From Enhygromyxa salina (lineage in GTDB: Bacteria; Myxococcota_A; Polyangia; Nannocystales; Nannocystaceae), in the NCBI RefSeq assembly GCF_002994635.1, contig NZ_PVNL01000044.1, positions 1 through 64,000 on the forward strand: 64,000 nucleotides of DNA, given 5' to 3'. This document shows positions 45,677 through 53,758 of this stretch, one piece after another (within the stretch, counting starts at the first letter, position 1; each line of letters starts with the position of its first letter). The notes beneath the pieces were generated by a model that saw only the letters and a list, made by a program, of their open reading frames with translations, was not told the DNA's origin and did not search any database. A program made the translations under genes and the position numbers.

Positions 45677-46223
45677 GTGAGGTGCGGCCCCACTCGCGGC
45701 GCAGCACCGACATACACACCACATCGTGGTAGTGGCCGCCCTTGTATTGCCCCTCGCGCAGCCGGCCTTCTTCCACGAACCCGACCTGCGCGTACAGACG
45801 TTGGGCCCGCTCGTTGGACGCTAGCACCGACAGCGACACCCGATTGAGGTTGAGCTGCGCGAAGCCAACGTCCACCATCCACCGGGTCGCCGCGCCGCCG
45901 ATCCCCTTGCCCCAGACCGACTTCTCACCCAGCATGATCGCAAACTCGGCGCTGCGGATTCGGTGGTCGATCTGATACAGCCCCACGTGCCCGAGGCACG
46001 CGTCGTCCTCGACCGTGGCGATCGCATAGACGAGCTCATCGCTGCGATTGCGGCGACGCGCGAGCCAGTCGTCACCATCGGCCTGCGCGTACCCGGTGCT
46101 AAAGCCACCGAGCAGGGCCGCGACCTCCGGGTCGTTCTTGAACCGCAGGATCGCCGCGAGGTCGCGCGGCTCTGGGCGGCGCAAGTGAACGCCGTGCTCA
46201 GCGAGGGTGTAGCTCACCCTCAC
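45672..46223 (-). CDS. GNAT-family N-acetyltransferase (RimJ/RimL-like)
   Basis: This 183-residue protein starts VRVSYTLAEHGVHLRRPEPR at GTG 46223 and has the GNAT fold in order: LRRPEPRDLAAILRFKNDPE, YAIATVEDDACLGHVGLYQI, AEFAIMLGEKSVWGKGIGGAA (acetyl-CoA pyrophosphate loop) and LSVLASNERAQRLYAQVGFVEEG. This is the RimJ/RimL subgroup, which also includes sugar N-acetyltransferases such as PseH. Lying next to the dehydratase-aminotransferase pair, it could acetylate the 4-amino sugar made by them. Ribosomal protein or small-molecule acetylation remains possible. Confidence 0.93.
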   Translation of the reverse strand: MRVSYTLAEHGVHLRRPEPRDLAAILRFKNDPEVAALLGGFSTGYAQADGDDWLARRRNRSDELVYAIATVEDDACLGHVGLYQIDHRIRSAEFAIMLGEKSVWGKGIGGAATRWMVDVGFAQLNLNRVSLSVLASNERAQRLYAQVGFVEEGRLREGQYKGGHYHDVVCMSVLRREWGRTSQ

Positions 46224-46381
46224 AGGTTAACACGTCGCGCGTCAGTCTCTTAATTCGCCTCCCGAGTTTACCGCGCCGGCTCATTCTGGGTCAGGCTGCG
46301 GGGATGAGAAACCCGCTGCCGGTCCTGTTGGTCCTGCTGTGTCTGGGCCGGGCCCGGCGGTTTGCGCTCTAGCCTCGACCC

Positions 46382-47551
46382 TCAGGGCGAGGGATCGGCG
46401 AAGCGGGGATCCGTCAGAAACGAGTCGTCCGTCAGGCTGGTCAAGAACGCGAGCACATCCTCGCGGTCCTGGTCGCTGAGCTCGAAGCCGGCCACCAACC
46501 CGCTCTTGTAGGGGTTCGCCCGGCCGTCCCCGGCCCAGGGCTCACCCTCGGCGACCACGCGACCGCCGGCCGCGTAGATATCCAGCACCTCACCAAGCGT
46601 CGCCACGCTCCCGTCGTGCATGTAGGGGCCCGTCACCGCAATGTTGCGCAGGCTCGGTGGGCGAAACCGGCCCATGTCAGTGTCGGCGAACGTGAATTCG
46701 TAGATGCCGCGATTGTCGGGCGGGTAGCTGCCGGCGCCGTCGATGTCGTACAGGCCGGTGTTCTGGAACGCGTTCTGTGTGAAGGTGGTGTTCGCGTGGC
46801 GCGTGGCCAGCGAGAAATTGAAGCCACCGTGGCAGTGGTGACACTCGAGGGTCTCGGAGAAGAACAGCGCGGCCCCGCGCGCGGCCGACTCGCTGATCGC
46901 GGCCTGATCTCCACGCCGGTAGCGATCGTAGGGCGAGTCGCCGGAGATCAACACGCGGACGAAGCAGGCGAGCGCGTCGATGATGTGATCGAAGCTGACC
47001 AGCTCGCTCGCGTCCGGAAACGCAGCCTCGAACATGGCCACATAGGTGGGATCTTCGGCGAACCGGGCCAGGACCTCATCCTCGTGTCCGGTGATCCCGA
47101 GCTCGACCGGGAATTCGCCGAACATCGGGATGGCGATCTGTTGCTCGAGTTGGTCGAGGTTTGGGTTGGCCCAGGTCAGCTTCGACGCATAGGCCGCGTT
47201 GGTCAGACCCATCGAGTTACGCGTCAAGGCCTCGCCCGTGGACCCGATCGGGGTGACCTCGCCGTCGCTGAATCCGAGCTCCTGCAGGTGACACGAGCCA
47301 CACGACATCGTCTGATTAGCCGAGAGCTCCTCGGCATAAAAGAGATGCCGGCCAAGCTCGATCTTGGCCGCCGTCAGCTGATTGCTCTCGGGGATCGCAG
47401 GGGCAGGGAAGTCCTCGGGCAGCTCGAGCAGCGGATCGCCCTCGTCGCCCGAGGTGTCGGTCTCGTCTTGCCCAGGCCCACCCTCGCCGCCGCACGCACA
47501 CAGGCCGAGCCCGACCAGCGAGATCGCCAGCAAGTTCCTGCTACTCGACAC
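46382..47551 (-). CDS. mbnH: MbnH-family di-haem enzyme
   Basis: This 389-residue exported protein (lipoprotein signal LLAISLVGLGLCAC) belongs to the MauG/cytochrome c peroxidase superfamily. It has two c-type haem sites: MSCGSCH near residue 85 and CHHCHGGFNF near residue 240. Other family text includes FRPPSLRNIAVTGPYMHDGS, with a Tyr-Met-His next to the second haem. It overlaps the upstream MbnP-type gene by 11 bp, the arrangement of the metallo-mystery pair. In the characterised pair MbnH oxidises a Trp of MbnP to kynurenine in the periplasm, creating a copper site. The same reaction is inferred here from family and gene order. The start is GTG 47551. Confidence 0.93.
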   Translation of the reverse strand: MSSSRNLLAISLVGLGLCACGGEGGPGQDETDTSGDEGDPLLELPEDFPAPAIPESNQLTAAKIELGRHLFYAEELSANQTMSCGSCHLQELGFSDGEVTPIGSTGEALTRNSMGLTNAAYASKLTWANPNLDQLEQQIAIPMFGEFPVELGITGHEDEVLARFAEDPTYVAMFEAAFPDASELVSFDHIIDALACFVRVLISGDSPYDRYRRGDQAAISESAARGAALFFSETLECHHCHGGFNFSLATRHANTTFTQNAFQNTGLYDIDGAGSYPPDNRGIYEFTFADTDMGRFRPPSLRNIAVTGPYMHDGSVATLGEVLDIYAAGGRVVAEGEPWAGDGRANPYKSGLVAGFELSDQDREDVLAFLTSLTDDSFLTDPRFADPSP

Positions 47552-48512
47552 GAAAGACCTGCTGGTCCGAGCAGTCGGTCGCGCACTCGCCCGTCGTGAG
47601 CCCGAGCCCGATCTTGGGGAACAGCTCCATGCACTCGGGATCGTCGGGGGCGCTCATGCAACCGGGGGCGGTCATGGGCGTATTTTGACTGACATCGACG
47701 CCCTCGAGCAACATCCCGACGTCCATCACGATGGTCTGCGCCGACCAGTCGAACTCCGGGAGCTCGACCGCGAGTCGATTGGGCCGCACGCACGGAGCCT
47801 CGGGCGGCGCCTCGGGCCCGTCCGAGGTGCAGCCTGTGCTGCCCAGATGCCAGAACCACGCGTTGTCGTCGGGGTTGTCGTTGCGCAGGTCGAGCCGCAC
47901 GAATTTATGCCCGCCCTGCCAGACCCAGAACATCGAGGGCACGCTGAGCGGCGACGGAGCGGCGGCGAGATCCTGGTGGTTGAGATCGAAGGGCACGCCA
48001 AGGATGAAGCGCACCCCCGTGTAGTCCCCGTCCGGGACGCTGCCGACCACCGAGTTGTTGAGCTCGGCGGTTCCGGCCTCTTGGCATGCGGCCGTGCCGT
48101 CCTCGAAGTCGAGCAGCGCGACATCGGCGTACTGCCACAACCCGTCCTGATCGAGCGTCAGCGGGGTCGCGTTGCCCTGCGCATCCAGCAGCTCGATCTC
48201 CGACACGTAGTAGCGCAGATCCTGGATCTCGACGGTGCTGCCCTGACTCCCCAGGCCCGTGTAGCTCTGGCCGCAGGCCGCTGGTTGATCCCCGACCGAC
48301 GCGCCGAAGTTCAGCGTGACTTGAATGACCTCCGTGCCCGTGGAGGTGTCGTCAGAGGTGTCGCCCTCGGTCGACATCGAGGTCTCACTGTCGGCCATCG
48401 TGTCGCCGACCTCGTCATCCTGGCCTGGTTCACTGGAGCATGCTGCGACGGCGAGCAAGGCGAAGCAGGGCAACAGGACGCCGGTGCGGGTACGGAGCGG
48501 AGTGATGAGCAT
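47541..48512 (-). CDS. mbnP: MbnP-family copper-binding lipoprotein
   Basis: This 323-residue protein has a lipoprotein signal (LLPCFALLAVAAC) and an acidic Thr/Ser-rich spacer. The MbnP domain follows: VTLNFGASVGDQPAACGQSY, STVEIQDLRYYVSEIELLDA, VPFDLNHQD, SMFWVWQGGHKFVRLDLRND, AWFWHLGSTGC and a C-terminal CATDC. The WxWxxGHKFxR and FHLGSTGC segments and four conserved Cys mark the family. Trp residues in the MFWVW region are candidates for oxidation to kynurenine by the MbnH partner. It starts with ATG 48512 and has TATATC about 10 nt upstream. A large hairpin sits 29-75 nt upstream. It probably acts in copper capture outside the inner membrane. Confidence 0.93.
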   Translation of the reverse strand: MLITPLRTRTGVLLPCFALLAVAACSSEPGQDDEVGDTMADSETSMSTEGDTSDDTSTGTEVIQVTLNFGASVGDQPAACGQSYTGLGSQGSTVEIQDLRYYVSEIELLDAQGNATPLTLDQDGLWQYADVALLDFEDGTAACQEAGTAELNNSVVGSVPDGDYTGVRFILGVPFDLNHQDLAAAPSPLSVPSMFWVWQGGHKFVRLDLRNDNPDDNAWFWHLGSTGCTSDGPEAPPEAPCVRPNRLAVELPEFDWSAQTIVMDVGMLLEGVDVSQNTPMTAPGCMSAPDDPECMELFPKIGLGLTTGECATDCSDQQVFRVE

Positions 48513-48540
48513 CGCGGGGATATACTCGACCTGTGGTGAC

Positions 48541-48587
48541 CATGGGTGCGACCAGATGTCTCAGCGAGACAAGCTGTCGCACCCATG
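48541..48587. promoter_or_regulatory. Perfect nested hairpin upstream of mbnP
   Basis: CATGGGTGCGAC at 48541-48552 is exactly repeated in inverse at 48576-48587. A second stem inside it, TGTCTC (48557-48562) and GAGACA (48566-48571), closes a three-base loop, with a 4x4 internal loop between the stems. It lies between the aldo/keto reductase stop (48636) and the mbnP start (48512). It could be a metal-responsive operator, a structured 5' leader of mbnP-mbnH, or a terminator lacking a T-tract for the reductase gene. Confidence 0.8.
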
Positions 48588-48635
48588 ATCGAGATGCCCT
48601 GGCTCGTGGCGTCCGGAGAGGTAGAGGTTCGTGGT

Positions 48636-49577
48636 TCACATGGGTGGCGGCGGCGTGTCGTCGGGGAACACCGAGGTGTTTTCAGGCGAGGTCGCGCTCA
48701 GCCGTCGCATCTGCTCGTCCGTGAGCGCCAGGCCGGCAGCGGCCGCCGATGAGCGGGCCGTCTCGGGCCTCGTCGAGCCCGGGATCGGGATGACCCCAGG
48801 CCCGAGGCCGCGCAGCCACGCGAGCGTCACCTCTTGCGCAGACACACCGCGCGCGTCGGCCACCTGCGCAAACGCGGCGTAGCGCGAGCCGAGCTCGCTC
48901 GCTTGGCTCGCGCCGCCAAGCGGAGACCAGGGCAGAAACACGACACCTCGCTCGACGCAGCGCTCGAGGACGTTGGCGTCCTGTCGGTAGCGCGGAGAGT
49001 ACTCGTTTTGCACTGCAACCACGCCGCCCTCGCCGGGCCCACCCACGAGCTGCAAGGCGCGGTCGAGCTGGGCGAGATTGACGTTCGAGAGCCCGATGTG
49101 CCGGGCGATGCCGTCGGCCTTCACCTGCGCGAGGCCGCCGACCTGCTCATCGAAGCACACGCTCGGATCGAGGCGGTGCAGGAAATAGAGATCGATGACG
49201 TCGACGCCGAGTCGCCTGGCCGACGCACGGGCAGCGCGGGCGAGCCCGTGGGGCGACGCGTCTCGCCCCCACATGTCCCCGTCAGGGCCCGGGCGGCGGG
49301 TGATGCCGCCCTTCGTGGCCACGACGACGCGCGCTCGCTCGGCCGCGGACCCCCACGTACGAATCGCCTCGCCGACAAGCTCCTCGTTGTGTCCGAAGCG
49401 CTCACCATCGGGCGCGTAGATGTCGGCGGTGTCGAGCAGGGTTACGCCCGCGTCGAGAGCCGCGTGGACCGTGGCGAGGGCCCGTGGGCGGTCCGGCAGG
49501 AGGCCGGGCTGCGAGAGCGGCATGCAGCCGAGCCCGATTCCGGAGATGTCGAGGTCGCCGAGGGCGTGATGATCCAC
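48636..49577 (-). CDS. Aldo/keto reductase
   Basis: This 313-residue (beta/alpha)8 NADPH enzyme begins VDHHALGDLDISGIGLGCMP at GTG 49577. Catalytic Asp and Tyr lie in LLDTADIYAPDGERFGHNEE, Lys in VVVATKGGI, and His in DVIDLYFLHRLDPS. IARHIGLSNVNLAQLDRAL, WSPLGG and VIPIPGSTRPETA (cofactor binding) complete the family pattern. It resembles the YakC/AKR13 group. The much longer upstream frame is a shadow of the next gene. It precedes mbnP on the same strand with a 123-bp gap. The substrate is unknown. Confidence 0.95.
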   Translation of the reverse strand: MDHHALGDLDISGIGLGCMPLSQPGLLPDRPRALATVHAALDAGVTLLDTADIYAPDGERFGHNEELVGEAIRTWGSAAERARVVVATKGGITRRPGPDGDMWGRDASPHGLARAARASARRLGVDVIDLYFLHRLDPSVCFDEQVGGLAQVKADGIARHIGLSNVNLAQLDRALQLVGGPGEGGVVAVQNEYSPRYRQDANVLERCVERGVVFLPWSPLGGASQASELGSRYAAFAQVADARGVSAQEVTLAWLRGLGPGVIPIPGSTRPETARSSAAAAGLALTDEQMRRLSATSPENTSVFPDDTPPPPM

Positions 49578-49615
49578 GCCCCGCAGCTTGCCACGGTTTC
49601 GTATGACAGATGGGC

Positions 49616-50560
49616 TCAGTCGCAGGGCGTCTCGCTCTGGCCGGCGGCCTGCGCCGTGGCGTTGTCGACGTCCTCGCGGTGCACGACCACGCGATCGAGC
49701 AGCATGAAGTCGGCGCGGGCCGAGAGCTGCATCGTGTACGCGCCCGGTGCCGCGAACTCCACATAGATCTGGTGCGCGTCGCTGTCGCTGGTCTGCGTGG
49801 ACCACTTCCAGTTCGTCGCGCCCGACGAGTACACCTTCATCCACCCGTCGCTGCTCGACCCGGCCGCGCACGCCGCCCCGCTGACCTGCGGCATGGCCTC
49901 GATCTCGGCGATGAAGTTCGCGTCCTCGCAGATCGGCTTGGGGTAGCGCCGGGTCTCCGGGTCGTCGCCGGCCTTGCCGTAGTAGTCGGCCGCGTCGGTG
50001 AAGCGCAGCCAGACGTCGTTGTGCTCGGTCGCGTTTTGGCCCATGCCGATCTGCGTGTGCCACTGCACGCGATAGCGACCGGCCTGATCGACGCCGAGCA
50101 CGACCTCGAGCAAGCCGTTGCCGGGCTGGTTGTTGAAGCTGGGGCCAGACCAGAGAATGTAGCCGGAGCCGTAGTGGCCGGGGACGTCGGCGGAGATCTG
50201 CCAGTCTTCGTTGAGCGCGAGCGACTCGGCCTCGAACATCAGGACGCCGTTGGGGCCGACCTCGTAATCACAAGCTAGGTCGCCGTCACCGTCACCGTCG
50301 CCGTCGCCGTCGCCCGGGTCGCCGTCGCCCGGGTCGCCATCGCCGTCGCCCGGGTCGCCATCGCCATCGCCGTCGCCGTCGCCGTCGCCCAGATCGCCAT
50401 CGCCATCGCCATCGCCGTCGCCGTCGCCGTCGCCCGTCTCGGTGTCCGTAGCAGCGAGCGTGTCGGTGGGTCCTGCGCTGTCCGAGCAGCCCGCCGCGAG
50501 TCCGAGCACGAGACACAATGGAATGAACGAGGCTGGATACGTCGGAGAGTGCGTGCGCAT
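49616..50560 (-). CDS. Gly-Asp-linker lipoprotein with CBM-like domain
   Basis: This 314-residue protein has a lipoprotein signal (FIPLCLVLGLAAGC) and then about 55 residues of Gly-Asp repeats broken by a few Pro and Leu. The C-terminal roughly 215 residues resemble a carbohydrate-binding module (CBM6/35-like jelly roll) that opens LMFEAESLALNEDWQISADV, with GSGYILWSGPSFNNQPGNGL, AGRYRVQWHTQIG, EHNDVWLRF and DFMLLDRVVVHRED. Similar FEAE...GxY domains occur in Nannocystaceae lipoproteins. It is likely a surface glycan-binding protein. It ends 38 bp before the reductase gene on the same strand. Confidence 0.87.
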   Translation of the reverse strand: MRTHSPTYPASFIPLCLVLGLAAGCSDSAGPTDTLAATDTETGDGDGDGDGDGDGDLGDGDGDGDGDGDPGDGDGDPGDGDPGDGDGDGDGDGDLACDYEVGPNGVLMFEAESLALNEDWQISADVPGHYGSGYILWSGPSFNNQPGNGLLEVVLGVDQAGRYRVQWHTQIGMGQNATEHNDVWLRFTDAADYYGKAGDDPETRRYPKPICEDANFIAEIEAMPQVSGAACAAGSSSDGWMKVYSSGATNWKWSTQTSDSDAHQIYVEFAAPGAYTMQLSARADFMLLDRVVVHREDVDNATAQAAGQSETPCD

Positions 50561-50705
50561 GGTCAGGGCGCGCTAGATGGTGCGCGGGCGGCCGAGCCTA
50601 CCATGGGCCCGCGTACCGGCCGCTCGTTTCTTCTTCCTCGTGTTGTGGTTTTCCACGGCCGCCTGCGCTTGATGAAGTGACAGCTCGAACGCTGGAGAAA
50701 TCGAT

Positions 50706-51158
50706 ATGCCCCTCCTCACCAAATCTGCTCCGACCTTTCACTCTCTCGACGCCCAGCGCGTCCGTGCGCGCCGCAAGCCGGCCGCGACTCTGCTCGCGGG
50801 GCTGCTCGCCGCCATATTCATGCCGTCCGAGGCCGACGCGGCGAACACCGAGGTCCAGAATGCGACGGTCGAGGGCGGGCTCGACAAGTCGGCCGTCCGC
50901 GAGGTCGTGCGCGCCAACATCGACCAGGTTCGGTCGTGCTACAACGCCGAGCTGGTCGACGATGCGACGATCGAGGGCAGCTCGGTGCTCGCGTTCGTGG
51001 TCCGATCCGATGGATCCGTCACCAAGGCAAAGGTCCCGGAGTCGACGATGCCGCCGCGCTTCGACCGGTGCATGCGTCGAGCGGTCTCGACCTGGTCGTT
51101 CCCGGTCGCCGAAGCTCAGACACGCGTGAGCTACCCGTTCACGATGAGCCCCGGCTGA
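50706..51158 (+). CDS. AgmX/PglI C-terminal-domain protein
   Basis: This 150-residue protein has an N-terminal signal (ATLLAGLLAAIFMPSEADAA) and then the compact AgmX/PglI C-terminal domain: GGLDKSAVREVVRANIDQVR, SCYNAEL, LAFVVRSDGSVTKAKV, RCMRRAVSTWSFPV and YPFTMSPG. In Myxococcus this domain ends proteins tied to gliding motility machinery and resembles a TonB C-terminal fold. It should be periplasmic. Here the domain stands alone, without the long FHA/GYF-like N-terminus of AgmX. A GAGAAAT precedes ATG 50706. It is divergent from the CBM-like lipoprotein gene. Confidence 0.85.
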   Translation: MPLLTKSAPTFHSLDAQRVRARRKPAATLLAGLLAAIFMPSEADAANTEVQNATVEGGLDKSAVREVVRANIDQVRSCYNAELVDDATIEGSSVLAFVVRSDGSVTKAKVPESTMPPRFDRCMRRAVSTWSFPVAEAQTRVSYPFTMSPG

Positions 51159-51197
51159 GAACCCGAGGTCTCCGGGCGTCTCGTTGTCCGCCCCGCG

Positions 51198-51788
51198 GTG
51201 ATCGTGGAGACTGATGGTGTGGCCGACGCTCAGCAGCCAGTGACTGGATACCTGCGAGCGTGGCGAGCCGGGGACGCTGCGGCCTTCGACAAGCTCATTG
51301 AAGTCGTGCACACCGAGCTGCATCGCCTCGCTCGGGCGCGCATGGGTGGCGAGCGTGCCGGCCACACCTTCAGCCCCACAGACTTGGTCTCTGAAGCGTA
51401 TCTGCGGCTCGTCGGCGCTGACGTCGACTGGCACGATCGCGCCCACTTCTTCGCGGTGGCGGCTCGAACCATGCGCCAGATCCTCGTCGACCATGCGCGC
51501 GCGAAGGCGGCGCTCAAGCGGGGCGGGCCCGGCCGGGTGGTGACACTCGACGAGCAACTGATCGCGGACGAGCTTGGCGCAGGTGTGTGCCGAGCGATGC
51601 AGACGTGCCTGCGTGATGGGGGTGAAGCTGTGCCGGGGCGCCTTGATTCGTGCTTGGTGGAGCTTCCACGCTCGCCGCTCGCGCTGAGCCGCTCCGGCCG
51701 CCTGAGGCCACAGCTGCCGCAGCTCATCGAGCAGCGCGCGGCCCACCAGTCCGATCGCGGGCCATGGCGAGGTGTCGATCAGAGGTAA
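51198..51788 (+). CDS. ECF sigma factor lacking region 4 (probably truncated)
   Basis: This 196-residue protein has a good ECF region 2: YLRAWRAGDAAAFDKLIEVV, LHRLARARMGG, FSPTDLVSEAYLRLVGADVD, FFAVAARTMRQILVDHARAK and AALKRGGPGRVVTLDEQLIA. These are the hallmarks of the sigma-70 ECF subgroup common in Myxococcota and Planctomycetes. After about residue 128 the expected linker and region 4 helix-turn-helix (RVVELRFFGGLS-like) are absent and unrelated Arg/Leu/Ser-rich text follows. The protein could still bind core polymerase and the -10 element but not -35 DNA. The start is GTG 51198. Its 3' end overlaps the convergent RCC1 gene by 10 bp. I treat it as a 3'-replaced gene, possibly inactive. 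Confidence 0.8.
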   Translation: MIVETDGVADAQQPVTGYLRAWRAGDAAAFDKLIEVVHTELHRLARARMGGERAGHTFSPTDLVSEAYLRLVGADVDWHDRAHFFAVAARTMRQILVDHARAKAALKRGGPGRVVTLDEQLIADELGAGVCRAMQTCLRDGGEAVPGRLDSCLVELPRSPLALSRSGRLRPQLPQLIEQRAAHQSDRGPWRGVDQR

Positions 51789-53371
51789 GACACCGGGCTG
51801 ACTGCGCTCGGAGCCTCGTCGTCGCCGATCTGTAGCGTGTCGCCATAGCCGAGCTGGCCGTGCTCGTTTGCACCCCAGCAGCGAAGCGTCGCGTCACTGC
51901 GCGCACACTGATATGCGCCGAGGCTGCCTGAGGAAAGCTCGGTCACGCTGAATCCGAGATCGATGGTCCCGTAGCTGGCTGGGACCTCGTCGTCGCCGAG
52001 GTCGTCGACCAACCCCGAGCCGTTGCCGCCAAGCACACCCGCGCCCCAGCACTTCACGTCGGCGCCGATCCGTACGCAGGTGTTGAAGCGACCCAGCGCC
52101 AATTCATCGATGCTGCCGCCCACGTCGACGGTGCCGACGGAGATCGGCAGCTCGTCGTCGCCGATGATGGTGGTGTTGCCGTAGCCGAGCTGCCCGTACT
52201 CGTTGCGGCCCCAACAGCGCATGGTCCCGTCGTCGTAGCGGACACAGACGTGGGCCACGCTGGCCTCGAGCTGGACGACCGGCACATCCCCGAGGCTCAC
52301 CGGGGCGATGCTGCTCGGCAGCTCGTCGTCACCGATTGTGTCGGTGTGGCCGAGGCCAAGCCGACCGTCGTTGAAGCCCCAACACCGAACCTCACCGGAG
52401 TCGAGCAGCGCACAGGTCGAGAACGCGCCGGCGCTGATGCTGGACACCGCTCCGCCGAGACTGACGGTGCCTGCAGTGCTCGGCGCCTCGTCGTCCCCGA
52501 TCTGCGTGGTGTTGCCGTAGCCGAGCGAGCCAAACTCGCTGTTGCCCCAGCAGCGTACGGTCTGCTGATCCGTCAGCGCGCAGGTGTGACGATAGCCCGC
52601 AGTGAGCGCGACGGCGTCGTCACCGAGGTCGACGGTGCCGACACTGGATGGGAGCTCGTCGTCTCCGATGTTCACGGTGTCGCCGCCGCCAAGCTGTCCG
52701 TGTGCATTGTTGCCCCAACACTTGACTGAGGCGTCCGACAAGATCGCGCAGGTGTAGTGGAGGCCGGCCGCGATGTCGACCGCCGTCCCACCGAGGCTGA
52801 CGTAGTCGATGCTGGACGGCAGCTCATCGTCCCCGATGTTCATGGTGTGGCCTTGGCCGAGCTGGCCAGTGAAATTGTAGCCCCAGCACTTGACCTGGCC
52901 GTCCCACAAGAGCGCGCAGACGTGCTGGTTCCCCTCCACGACCTTGCGCGCCCCGACTGAGAGCGTGCAGTCGTTCTCGCAGCCGTCGTAGCCGTTCGCG
53001 TTGCCGTCGTCGCAGACTTCGCCGACATCGACGTTGCCGTCGCCGCACACGGGATCGGGATCGCCATCGCCATCGCCGGTGCCGTCGCCGTCGCCGTCGC
53101 CATCGCCGTCGCCGTCGCCGTCGCCGTCACCGTCACCGTCACCGGGGTCACCATCGCCGTCACCGGGGTCACCATCGCCGTCACCGGGGTCACCATCGCC
53201 GTCACCGGGGTCACCATCGCCGGGGTCACCATCGCCGTCATCTGAAGTGTCGGTCTCGCTCGATGTTTCCGTGGCCGCGTCGGCCATGCTCGAGTCGTCG
53301 CCGCAGGCCCCGGTGCCTGTGAGGCACAGGAGCGAGGCCAAACCAAAGCAGTCGAGATGTCGCTTGCGCAT
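51779..53371 (-). CDS. RCC1-repeat lipoprotein with Gly-Asp linker
   Basis: From ATG 53371 the 530-residue product has a signal with Cys near residue 23 (FGLASLLCLTGTGAC) and a Gly-Asp-Pro linker of about 65 residues. One DUF4215-type repeat follows (CGDGNVDVGEVCDDGNANGY), then about seven RCC1-like blades. Each blade contains a hCALxxGxVxCWGxNxxGQLGxG core followed by an IGDDExPSS spacer, forming a seven-bladed propeller. RCC1-like propellers bind proteins or sugars; the target is unknown. The exact repeat of IGDDELPSS in every blade shows recent internal duplication. The frame remains open upstream of this start to 53779, which is discussed separately. Confidence 0.9.
   Translation of the reverse strand: MRKRHLDCFGLASLLCLTGTGACGDDSSMADAATETSSETDTSDDGDGDPGDGDPGDGDGDPGDGDGDPGDGDGDPGDGDGDGDGDGDGDGDGDGDGTGDGDGDPDPVCGDGNVDVGEVCDDGNANGYDGCENDCTLSVGARKVVEGNQHVCALLWDGQVKCWGYNFTGQLGQGHTMNIGDDELPSSIDYVSLGGTAVDIAAGLHYTCAILSDASVKCWGNNAHGQLGGGDTVNIGDDELPSSVGTVDLGDDAVALTAGYRHTCALTDQQTVRCWGNSEFGSLGYGNTTQIGDDEAPSTAGTVSLGGAVSSISAGAFSTCALLDSGEVRCWGFNDGRLGLGHTDTIGDDELPSSIAPVSLGDVPVVQLEASVAHVCVRYDDGTMRCWGRNEYGQLGYGNTTIIGDDELPISVGTVDVGGSIDELALGRFNTCVRIGADVKCWGAGVLGGNGSGLVDDLGDDEVPASYGTIDLGFSVTELSSGSLGAYQCARSDATLRCWGANEHGQLGYGDTLQIGDDEAPSAVSPVSYL
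53080..53236 (-). repeat. Hexamer and 21-bp minisatellite encoding the Gly-Asp linker
   Basis: The linker of the RCC1 gene is made of CGTCGC-type hexamers and at least three copies of a 21-bp unit containing ACCGGGGTCACCATCG, which encodes seven residues (GDGDGDP). All units are multiples of three bases, so copy-number changes keep the frame. Confidence 0.85.
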
Positions 53372-53758
53372 GTGCGGCCGAGCATCGACAAATTTGACCG
53401 CAAACGCCAGCATGTCCTCGCTCGAGGTGAAGCGCAGCGTCTTCGTGGCGGGGTCGAGCGCGAGCGCCTCGCGATCGCCGGCGCCGACGTTGCGCAGCAG
53501 CCCGGTCGCAACCAGCTCTCCATCGTCGCGCACTGACACGTGGACCTCGTGGTCGAGCTCGTCGAGCTCGTCGAGCTCGTCGAGCTCGTCCACGAAGCGG
53601 GCGTGCGCGATGTGGCCGACATACCCAACTGGCTGGCCGCACCGCGGACGCCGTGCTGAGACTGGCGCTCGGCGAGCATCCGGCGCTGCGCAGCTCGATG
53701 CGCGAGCGCGGGCCCAGATGCTCGCCGGCTGGTCGTTCCAGGCGCGGCGTTTGGGACA
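53372..53758 (-). other. In-frame open stretch upstream of the RCC1 gene, with 9-bp repeats
   Basis: No stop separates this stretch from the RCC1 lipoprotein. Its proximal part reads like protein (VHVSVRDDGELVATGLLRNV, REALALDPATKTLRFTSSED, MLAFAVKFVDARPH), while its distal part is Arg/Ala/Ser-rich. Four exact 9-bp units (GAGCTCGTC, 53555-53590) encode a Leu-Asp-Glu repeat. Fusion to a lipoprotein signal would be nonsensical, so this may be the remains of an upstream gene that lost its stop, or a chance frame. Confidence 0.4.

Noticed and set aside
46348..46359. 12-bp palindrome GCCGGGCCCGGC
   Set aside because: GC-only palindromes are common in such DNA, and it has no loop or T-tract for a terminator.
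46304..46372. 22-codon plus-strand frame resembling a signal peptide (MRNPLPVLLVLLCLGRARRF)
   Set aside because: Too short and without continuation; could be a chance hydrophobic frame or a remnant signal sequence, not enough to annotate.
50583..50613. CGCGGGC...GCCCGCG inverted repeat between the CBM-like and AgmX-like genes
   Set aside because: Seven-base GC-only arms with a 17-nt loop are expected by chance at this base composition.
52997..53240. Regular short repeats that at first sight resemble a CRISPR array
   Set aside because: The repeats are contiguous, lack unique spacers and encode the Gly-Asp linker of the RCC1 protein.
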